Of a DNA stretch of 10,379 nucleotides, positions 4,650 through 10,379 are shown one piece after another. Both the position numbers and the translations under genes were made by a program. How positions within the stretch are numbered: position 1 is the stretch's first letter; every line of letters begins with the position of its first letter. The DNA comes from Mariprofundus sp. (GTDB taxonomy: Bacteria > Pseudomonadota > Zetaproteobacteria > Mariprofundales > Mariprofundaceae). The stretch spans positions 1-10,379 of the forward strand of contig JAUZQI010000010.1 in the NCBI GenBank assembly GCA_030951095.1, given 5' to 3'. Under the pieces are notes generated by a model. It was not told the DNA's origin and made no database searches. It worked only from the letters and a program-made list of their open reading frames with translations.

Positions 4650-7538
4650 ATGGCAAAACGTATTCTAGATTTGGCAAAAGAACTGGGCGTAGAGGCTGCT
4701 GAAATTCAGCGTATTGCGGTACGCTGCAATGTGGTTGTGAGTGGCCCGACCAGCACATTGGATGCGGATGATCAGAAAAAAATCCGTAGCATTCTCAAAT
4801 CTTCAGATGGCTTGGATGCTAAAAAGTCTGGTGGCAAAACATTAACACTGAATCGACCAATGGTGGCCGGGCAGGCGCGCAGCGGAGCCCAGGTAGAAGG
4901 GCGGGGCCGGACTGTACAAGTGGCAGTACGTCGCAGGCATGTGCAACACGTAGTAAAACCGGCACCGGCATCTGTGGATAGCGGTATGGCTACTCCTGTT
5001 GTAGAAGCTCCCGCGAAATCAATGACGCCTGTTCAGCGTGCAGCGGCAGCTATTGACAAGAAGAAGCTGGATTTAGCAAAAGCCCAGCAGGAGAAGTCTG
5101 CAAAGGCATCTGCGGCCAGGCCTGAATCAACGGTGCCCTCAATATCGAAAGCTCCGGTTAAAAAAGCTGGAGAGGCAGCAAAACGAGCCGCAGCTGCAGT
5201 TGCCAGACAACCTGTTCCCAGTCGTACGGCTTCCAACCAGATTGCAAACAGAGCAGTTGCAAAAAGGCCAGCAGCAGACAGACCAGCGGGCAGGCCAGCA
5301 GCAGGTGCCGGAAAGGGGCCGACCAAGCCTGCGCACAAAGGGCCGCGCACAACAATACGGCGTGGTTTAACGCCGGCTCAGATAGCGGCTATGAAAGCGC
5401 CAAAATCTACGGTGAAGCAGATTGAGAAAAAGATTTCAGAGGATCGCGCCGCACAGCGCAGAAGTGGCAATCGTCCGCAGCAGCGTCCGGGCAATCGCCC
5501 AGAAACTCAGGTCGGTACACGTCGTTCACCTTCGGTAGCAGTGGCACCGGGTGCAGGTGCTCCTCCGCCAGCCGGAGCGCAGCCTCGTCGTCGTGGTCCG
5601 GGCGGTGTACGTCCTCAGCGTCGCTTATCTCCGGCAGAAAAAGCAGCACGCCGAGCATATGCAGCCAAACGCCATGAAATTCTGTCGCCGGAAGAGGAAG
5701 AGCGCCAGGCAAGATTGGCTCGCGGTAGCGGCTCCAAACGATTCAGTAGTTTGATTGACAAGGATGATGAAGCTTTTGTAGTCCGTACTGTAGAATTTAC
5801 CGATCCAATTCTGGTCTCCGAGTTGGCTAGCCGCATGGCTATCAAGAGCGCTGAAGTAGTCAAAAAATTGTTTGAAATGGGCAATCCAACGACAGTCAAT
5901 GAAGCAGTCGATGGTGATACTGCGGCTCTGATTATTGAAGAGTTCGGCCACAACTCCAAGCTGATTAATGCTGCAGCAGTTGAAGATGTGTTGGTAGAAG
6001 ATGTGTCGGAAGATGATGAATCTGATCTGGAACCACGTCCTCCGGTTGTGGTAGTCATGGGCCATGTCGATCACGGCAAGACCTCTATTCTGGATGCCCT
6101 TCGTAAAGCCCATGTTGCCGATGGAGAAGCCGGCGGCATTACCCAGCATATTGGTGCTTACATGGTTAAACTGGAAAGTGATGAACGTGTAGTGTTTATT
6201 GACACCCCGGGCCATGAAGCCTTTACCGGTTTGCGCGCCCGAGGTGCCAGTATGACCGATGTGGCCGTACTCGTCGTGGCGGCTGATGATGGTGTTATGC
6301 CGCAGACGGTGGAAGCACTTCATCATGCGCGTGCAGCAGACGTGCCGATGATTGTGGCCGTCAATAAGATGGATAAAGATGGTGCAGATCCCGAGAAGGT
6401 GATGCGTCAACTGGCTGAACATGAGGTGGTTCCGGAAGAGTGGGGCGGCGATGCGATCTTTGTGCAGGTATCGGCGCATACCGGGCAGGGATTGGACGAT
6501 TTGCTCGAAATGCTGGCACTGCAGACTGAAGTTCTGGAATTAAAAGCCAATCCAAAACGCCGTGGCAAGGGAATTGTGGTTGAATCGCGGCTCGACAAAG
6601 GGCGAGGCCCTGTGGCGACCGTACTGGTGCAAAATGGTACTTTCCATCAGGGTGATACCGTGGTGGTGGGCTCGGCAACCGGTCGCTTGCGCGCCATTAT
6701 TGATGAGAATGCCGTTCAGCATCGTACAGCCGGGCCATCCATTCCGTTTGAGTTGCTCGGTCTCGATTCCGTTCCCGAGGCAGGCCAGGAAATTTTCGCA
6801 GTCGAAAATGAAAAGCAGGCGCGCGATATTGTTCGTTACCGCAAGGACAAAGAGCGTGAACTCGGTGCAGAAGCCCAGAAACGGGCAAGTCTCGATGAGT
6901 TGTTTGCTAATATGCAGAGCGGTATCAAGGAAGTCCCTGTATTGATCAAGGGCGATGTGACCGGCTCTGTTGAAGCGATGGCCGAATCACTGGTTAAGGC
7001 CGGCACCGATGAGGTGAAGGTGAAAATCGTACACAAGGCGATTGGCGGCATAACCGAATCCGATGTGATGCTGGCATCGGCTTCCAACGCTATCATTATC
7101 GGTTTTAATGTCCGGCCCGAGTCCAAGGCCAAAAAAGTGGCCGAAGCTGAAGGTGTGGAGGTTCGCTTCTACAAAGTTATCTATGATGCCATTGATGAAG
7201 TGAAAGCGGCCATGGCTGGTGTATTGTCACCGGATGAAGTGGAGAAGGTTACCGGTTCTGCCGATGTGCGCGAAGTGTTCCAGGCACCGAAAGTGGGCGC
7301 TGTGGCCGGTTGTTACATGACCGACGGATACGTGACGCGTGGTTCGCATGTGCGTGTACTGCGCGATGGCGTGCTGATTTACGATGGCGTGCTGGCATCA
7401 TTGCGTCGATTCAAGGATGATGTGAAAGAAGTGAAGTCCGGTTATGAATGCGGTATCAGTGTCGAAAAATTCAATGATATTAAAGAGGGTGATACCTTCG
7501 AATTTTATGTGATTGAAGAAGTGGCGGCCACGCTCTGA
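4650..7538 (+). CDS. infB: Translation initiation factor IF-2
   Basis: IF-2 is the GTPase that places fMet-tRNA on the 30S subunit and promotes 50S joining. The 962-residue product has an N-terminal IF2_N domain (1-50, [20 protein letters not shown]), a long low-complexity Ala/Pro/Arg/Lys linker (about 53-370), a second IF2_N (about 381-435), then the GTPase core: G1 GHVDHGKT 471-478, G2 GGITQHIG 495-502, G3 DTPGH 518-522, G4 NKMD 572-575, G5 SAHTG 608-612. Beta-barrel domain II follows from about 635 ([20 protein letters not shown]), then domain III and the fMet-tRNA-binding barrel IV (about 860-962). All catalytic motifs are intact. It is longer than E. coli IF-2 (890), mainly through the linker. 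The ribosome binding site is weak (AGGG 4635-4638, 11 bases away). The largest antisense frames in the window lie over this gene and are shadows. Confidence 0.99.
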   Translation: MAKRILDLAKELGVEAAEIQRIAVRCNVVVSGPTSTLDADDQKKIRSILKSSDGLDAKKSGGKTLTLNRPMVAGQARSGAQVEGRGRTVQVAVRRRHVQHVVKPAPASVDSGMATPVVEAPAKSMTPVQRAAAAIDKKKLDLAKAQQEKSAKASAARPESTVPSISKAPVKKAGEAAKRAAAAVARQPVPSRTASNQIANRAVAKRPAADRPAGRPAAGAGKGPTKPAHKGPRTTIRRGLTPAQIAAMKAPKSTVKQIEKKISEDRAAQRRSGNRPQQRPGNRPETQVGTRRSPSVAVAPGAGAPPPAGAQPRRRGPGGVRPQRRLSPAEKAARRAYAAKRHEILSPEEEERQARLARGSGSKRFSSLIDKDDEAFVVRTVEFTDPILVSELASRMAIKSAEVVKKLFEMGNPTTVNEAVDGDTAALIIEEFGHNSKLINAAAVEDVLVEDVSEDDESDLEPRPPVVVVMGHVDHGKTSILDALRKAHVADGEAGGITQHIGAYMVKLESDERVVFIDTPGHEAFTGLRARGASMTDVAVLVVAADDGVMPQTVEALHHARAADVPMIVAVNKMDKDGADPEKVMRQLAEHEVVPEEWGGDAIFVQVSAHTGQGLDDLLEMLALQTEVLELKANPKRRGKGIVVESRLDKGRGPVATVLVQNGTFHQGDTVVVGSATGRLRAIIDENAVQHRTAGPSIPFELLGLDSVPEAGQEIFAVENEKQARDIVRYRKDKERELGAEAQKRASLDELFANMQSGIKEVPVLIKGDVTGSVEAMAESLVKAGTDEVKVKIVHKAIGGITESDVMLASASNAIIIGFNVRPESKAKKVAEAEGVEVRFYKVIYDAIDEVKAAMAGVLSPDEVEKVTGSADVREVFQAPKVGAVAGCYMTDGYVTRGSHVRVLRDGVLIYDGVLASLRRFKDDVKEVKSGYECGISVEKFNDIKEGDTFEFYVIEEVAATL

Positions 7539-7559
7539 TTATCGTCAAGATATTTTGTA

Positions 7560-7904
7560 ATGCGTGGTAATCCTGCTGGTCAGCAGCGATTTCTTGCTGA
7601 CATACAACGATTACTTTCGACATTATTACTGCGTGATGTTGCCGATCCCCGGTTTCATGGTGTCAGCATTACCCGGGTGGAGGCATGTGGTCGTCAGTTA
7701 CTGAAAATCTGGGTCTATCACAACGGTGAAAGTGATCAGAATATCTGTATGCAGGCACTTAACCGTATGGCTCCACACTTTGAGCATGAACTGCGCCATG
7801 CGCTGACCAAGCGCCGGCTGCCGAAAATCCAGTTCCACTGGGATGCCGCTTTTGAGAAATCAGGCGATGTATTGCAGATGCTGAGAAACCTGGAAAGACC
7901 ATGA
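7560..7904 (+). CDS. rbfA: 30S ribosome-binding factor A
   Basis: RbfA helps mature the 5' end of 16S rRNA and the 30S neck region, and is linked to cold adaptation. The 114-residue product is a single KH-type domain of family length. It shows QQRFLADIQRLLSTLLLRDV, then DPRFHGVSITRVE, the long helix region (ALNRMAPHFEHELRHAL) and RRLPKIQFHWD, matching the family's 'RLPELxFxxD' strand. The short tail of the E. coli protein is absent. The start at ATG 7560 aligns with the family N-terminus, although no good Shine-Dalgarno is visible; the gene begins 21 bases after infB and may depend on coupling. Its stop TGA overlaps the next gene's ATG (ATGA at 7901-7904), a standard translational coupling layout. 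The infB-rbfA order is widely conserved. Confidence 0.95.
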   Translation: MRGNPAGQQRFLADIQRLLSTLLLRDVADPRFHGVSITRVEACGRQLLKIWVYHNGESDQNICMQALNRMAPHFEHELRHALTKRRLPKIQFHWDAAFEKSGDVLQMLRNLERP

Positions 7905-8911
7905 GTGCAGCCATACCAGCTCCTACACAGCCACTGATCAGCGATGTGGACTGGCGCTCGGTAATTGACGCCATTGAACAGGCTAATCGGATCATGTTAA
8001 TCACCCACTGTAATCCTGACGGGGATGGTATCGGTGCACAGCAGGCGCTGTATGATTTCCTTTCTGCGACAGGGAAACAGGTAAGCATGCATAACAGGGA
8101 CGGTGTTCCGCGCATCTATCGTTTTCTGGAATACGCCGACCAGGTCGGGCTGGGCGACTGGAGCGGTATGCAGACTGCTGATCTGATTATCGCTCTGGAT
8201 TGCGGCGCGTTCGGGCGTCTGGGTATGCCCGAATCATTCTTCGCCGGGGCGACCCTGCTGAATATCGACCACCATGCCAGCAATAAGCGATTTGGCGATA
8301 TCAATCTGGTGGAAGCACGGTATTGCGCTACCGGGGCCATGATCTTCGACCTGATGCAGGCCATGCAGGTGCCACTCACGGTAGCCAGTGCAACGGCAAT
8401 CTATACGGCTGTAATGACTGATACGGCCAGCTTTCGGCTGGCCAGTGCCACACCTGCGGTATATCGCATGGCAGCTTCCTTGATTGAAGCTGGTGCCAAA
8501 CCGTGGCCGACCACAGTGCATGTTTACGAAAGCCGTTCACTGGCCGGTATGCAGCTGATGACCGCCTGTCTTTCGACGCTGGAGATCAAGAATGGTGGCC
8601 GCTCATCCTGGATTTATGTCAATCAGGATATTTATAGGCAGACCGGTGCGGATGTTGAAGATACCGAGGGTTTGATTGATTATGCGCGCAGTATCGATGG
8701 CGTGGAAGTGGCTGTGTTTTTGCGTGTGGATGAACATGACAGCAACAGATGGAAGGTCAGCTTCAGGGGCAAAACATGGGCTAATGTCGGTGATCTGGCT
8801 GCAACACTTGGTGGCGGCGGGCATGCTTATGCAGCCGGCTGTGTTTTGCGAGGGTCATTGCAACAGGTCTGCGAGAAGATTCAGCAGGCGGTTGACAAGG
8901 TTTTAGATTAG
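7901..8911 (+). CDS. nrnA: DHH-family phosphoesterase, NrnA-like (nano-RNA/pAp phosphatase)
   Basis: The 336-residue product has the DHH/DHHA1 architecture of NrnA proteins, which degrade 2-5 nt RNAs and dephosphorylate pAp in the cytoplasm. Metal-binding motifs are present: H36-x-N-x-D40-x-D42 in THCNPDGDGIGA, D100 in ALDCGAF, D123-H124-H125 in NIDHHAS, and D174 in MTDTASFR. The C-terminal DHHA1 domain carries the substrate-binding GGGGH at 304-308. ATG 7901 overlaps the rbfA stop by 4 bases. A DHH gene between rbfA and truB is a known arrangement in deltaproteobacteria and some other phyla, but is not that of E. coli, which relies on Orn. It implies that short-RNA recycling is co-expressed with ribosome assembly. 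Family assignment is firm; the exact substrate preference (nano-RNA, pAp, or cyclic dinucleotide products) cannot be told from sequence alone. Confidence 0.92.
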   Translation: MSAAIPAPTQPLISDVDWRSVIDAIEQANRIMLITHCNPDGDGIGAQQALYDFLSATGKQVSMHNRDGVPRIYRFLEYADQVGLGDWSGMQTADLIIALDCGAFGRLGMPESFFAGATLLNIDHHASNKRFGDINLVEARYCATGAMIFDLMQAMQVPLTVASATAIYTAVMTDTASFRLASATPAVYRMAASLIEAGAKPWPTTVHVYESRSLAGMQLMTACLSTLEIKNGGRSSWIYVNQDIYRQTGADVEDTEGLIDYARSIDGVEVAVFLRVDEHDSNRWKVSFRGKTWANVGDLAATLGGGGHAYAAGCVLRGSLQQVCEKIQQAVDKVLD

Positions 8912-8919
8912 CTACTGCC

Positions 8920-9849
8920 GTGACGATTGCAGACAACGACATAATCGGTATTGTTTTTCTCGATAAGCCTTGTGGCTGGACATCGCGCCGTGCTGTAAAT
9001 GAAGTGATTCGGGTGTTTTCCCGACCGGGGCAGAAACGCATCAAGGCGGGCCATGCCGGCACGCTCGATCCCCTGGCTACAGGAATGCTGCCCATTTTGC
9101 TGGGTGATGCGACGCGCTTTGCCGAGATGGGGCTGAATGCCGAAAAATCATACCGTGTCAGCTTCGACCTTTCTTATCAGACCGATACACTGGATATGGA
9201 AGGCGAGGTGTGTGCTCGGTTCGATGCGGAAATCAGTCGAGTGCAACTGGAGTTGCTGTTGCCCGGCTTCAGTGGCGAGATTGAGCAGGTGCCGCCGGCA
9301 TTTTCAGCCATTCGTATCGATGGAAAACGGGCACATGATCTGGCCCGCAAGGGTGAACGTGTGGCGATGCAGGGCAGGCGTATCACCATTCATGCAATCA
9401 GGCTGGTTGCATTTGAATATCCGCTGGTTACGCTGGATGTATCGTGTTCCAAAGGTACCTATATCCGTTCACTTGCCCGAGATATCGGTGAGTGTCTTGG
9501 CATGGGCGGTTGTGTGACCTGTTTACGCCGTCTTTCCACCGGTGGGTGGCCTGAGGCGTTAATGGTTACCCCTGAACAGTTGGTTGCCAATAGGGAATCA
9601 TGCCTGATGCCTTTGTCACAATGGTTGCGTGATTTTTATCATTTGATATTACCGGGTGAATTAGCCAGGCGTTTTGTACAGGGGCAACGGATTCAACTTA
9701 AAGACACTAAAGCAGATGCTGAAGAAAAAAATATGGCAGTATTTGCCGAAGATATACTGTTGGGAACCGGTATGCTGAAAGGCGGCATGCGGCATATGGT
9801 GTTGCATCCGGATAAAATCATGCCGTCTGCACAGAAGGTATTTTTGTGA
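8920..9849 (+). CDS. truB: tRNA pseudouridine(55) synthase TruB
   Basis: TruB converts U55 to pseudouridine in the T-loop of tRNAs and also acts as a tRNA chaperone. The 309-residue product has the N-terminal motif GIVFLDKPCGWTS, the catalytic motif GHAGTLDPLATGMLPILLGD with nucleophile Asp50, KSYRV (Tyr78) for the active site, the QTDTLDMEGE segment, QVPPAFSAIRIDGKRAHDLAR, and SKGTYIRSLARDIG near 177-190. A C-terminal PUA-like region follows (about 240-309), with weak similarity by eye. The start GTG 8920 is 8 bases after the nrnA stop; the family often starts 8-10 residues before the GIxxLDKP motif, which fits. No strong ribosome binding site is visible, so coupling to nrnA is likely. In many proteobacteria rpsO and pnp follow truB; here a cyclophilin gene does. 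Confidence 0.97.
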   Translation: MTIADNDIIGIVFLDKPCGWTSRRAVNEVIRVFSRPGQKRIKAGHAGTLDPLATGMLPILLGDATRFAEMGLNAEKSYRVSFDLSYQTDTLDMEGEVCARFDAEISRVQLELLLPGFSGEIEQVPPAFSAIRIDGKRAHDLARKGERVAMQGRRITIHAIRLVAFEYPLVTLDVSCSKGTYIRSLARDIGECLGMGGCVTCLRRLSTGGWPEALMVTPEQLVANRESCLMPLSQWLRDFYHLILPGELARRFVQGQRIQLKDTKADAEEKNMAVFAEDILLGTGMLKGGMRHMVLHPDKIMPSAQKVFL

Positions 9850-9869
9850 CGGAGAAAATGGAAAGATGC

Positions 9870-9875
9870 AGGAGA
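9870..9875 (+). promoter_or_regulatory. Ribosome binding site for the exported cyclophilin form
   Basis: AGGAGA at 9870-9875 sits 6-7 bases before TTG 9882. This favours TTG 9882 over ATG 9858, whose only upstream purine run (GGAG 9851-9854) is too close at 3 bases. Confidence 0.65.
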
Positions 9876-9881
9876 AAAAAA

Positions 9882-10379
9882 TTGAAAAGAAACAACTATC
9901 TTATCCTGGGTTTTGCATTTGTCGGAGTGTTGTTTGTCAGCCAGATCAATGCAGGCCACAATACAGAAGCAAGGGAGAATAGCATGGGACTATTTACAAA
10001 GGCACCACAGGCGGGTGAAAAGGATATCCCGGCTGGAAATCATATTAACATTGAAACGGCTCATGGCAACATTCTGATTGAACTGTATCCGGATACAGCC
10101 CCGAATACCGTGGCTAATTTTAAGGCACTGACCGGTAAAGGTTTTTACGATGGGCTGAAGTTTCATCGGGTGATTGCCGGTTTCATGGCGCAGGGCGGCG
10201 ATCCGGAAGGAACGGGCAGGGGTGGCCCCGGTTATAAGGTCAAAGCCGAGTTCAATGCTCGCAAACATGTACGTGGAACGGTCGCCATGGCACGGTCAGC
10301 CAGTCCCGATTCAGCCGGCAGTCAGTTTTACATCTGCTTCGGCCCGCAACCGCATCTGGATGGGCAATACACCATCTTC
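9882..10379 (+). CDS. Cyclophilin-type peptidyl-prolyl isomerase with signal peptide (3' end outside window)
   Basis: The frame is open to the window end (166 codons from TTG 9882). The N-terminus is a signal peptide: basic MKRNN, hydrophobic core LILGFAFVGVLFV, then SQINA with likely cleavage after Ala24. A cyclophilin domain follows: ETAHGNILIELYPDTAPNTV, GFYDGLKFHRVIAGFMAQGG (catalytic Arg in FHRVI, Phe and Gln in GFMAQGGD), TGRGGPGY, GTVAMARS, GSQFYICF and HLDGQYTIF. It should catalyse cis-trans proline isomerisation, probably in the periplasm like PpiA. ATG 9858 would add eight basic residues. A second start, ATG 9984, has its own strong ribosome binding site and would give a form without signal peptide. 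The gene begins 32 bases after truB with no terminator between, so it is likely the next operon member. The C-terminus is not seen. Confidence 0.93.
   Translation, partial: MKRNNYLILGFAFVGVLFVSQINAGHNTEARENSMGLFTKAPQAGEKDIPAGNHINIETAHGNILIELYPDTAPNTVANFKALTGKGFYDGLKFHRVIAGFMAQGGDPEGTGRGGPGYKVKAEFNARKHVRGTVAMARSASPDSAGSQFYICFGPQPHLDGQYTIF
9971..9977 (+). promoter_or_regulatory. Internal ribosome binding site for a possible cytosolic cyclophilin form
   Basis: AAGGGAG (9971-9977) is 6 bases before an in-frame ATG at 9984, which encodes Met35 of the longer form and lies before the cyclophilin domain. Spacing and strength are as good as those of any start in the window. The residues it encodes (AREN) are in the linker after the signal peptide, so their coding use does not force this sequence. 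Confidence 0.5.

Noticed and set aside
4870..5760. Repetitive Ala/Pro/Arg-rich segment of infB as a possible insertion or repeat element
   Set aside because: A long low-complexity linker of variable length is normal in IF-2, and the frame is intact.
5625..6479. 284-residue antisense frame over infB
   Set aside because: It lies fully opposite the IF-2 GTPase core, and its product has no recognisable motif. It is a codon-bias shadow.

Overview
The window reads as bacterial chromosome of a Gram-negative, respiring proteobacterium. Base composition is roughly balanced. The features behind this are a Sec-exported diheme cytochrome c, a NusA with two C-terminal AR-type repeats (known from beta/gammaproteobacteria), a YlxR protein fused to an L7Ae-like domain (known from alphaproteobacteria), and a DHH phosphoesterase between rbfA and truB (seen in deltaproteobacteria and Gram-positives). 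This mosaic would fit a deep-branching class such as the Zetaproteobacteria (Mariprofundus-like), but that is inference; no 16S rRNA or other definitive marker is present.

Left part (1-1319): the end of an unrecognised membrane protein, a 45-residue single-span membrane peptide, and a cytochrome c4-type diheme protein. A strong UUCG-capped terminator closes this unit. It looks like the tail of a respiratory (electron transfer) operon whose start lies outside the window.

Middle (1320-1879): one small unknown protein with a four-cysteine zinc-ribbon-like head and two membrane spans. It is followed by an intergenic stretch ending in a second canonical terminator hairpin, placed only 11 bases before the rimP start codon.

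Right part (1880-10379): a long co-directional translation/transcription operon, rimP - nusA - ylxR/L7Ae fusion - infB - rbfA - nrnA-like DHH phosphoesterase - truB - exported cyclophilin (cut by the window end). Its products serve 30S maturation (RimP, RbfA), transcription elongation and termination (NusA), initiation (IF2), tRNA modification (TruB), nano-RNA/pAp turnover (NrnA-like) and proline isomerisation (cyclophilin). Genes are tightly packed: rbfA/nrnA overlap by 4 bases, nrnA/truB are 8 bases apart and infB/rbfA 21 bases apart.

Most of the window is ordinary housekeeping DNA. The points most worth a second look are the terminator-like hairpin in the rimP leader, the two Shine-Dalgarno-equipped starts of the cyclophilin gene (exported and possibly cytosolic forms), the YlxR-L7Ae fusion, and the small uncharacterised membrane proteins. 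I found no CRISPR array, insertion sequence, tRNA or rRNA, and no convincing new multi-gene system.
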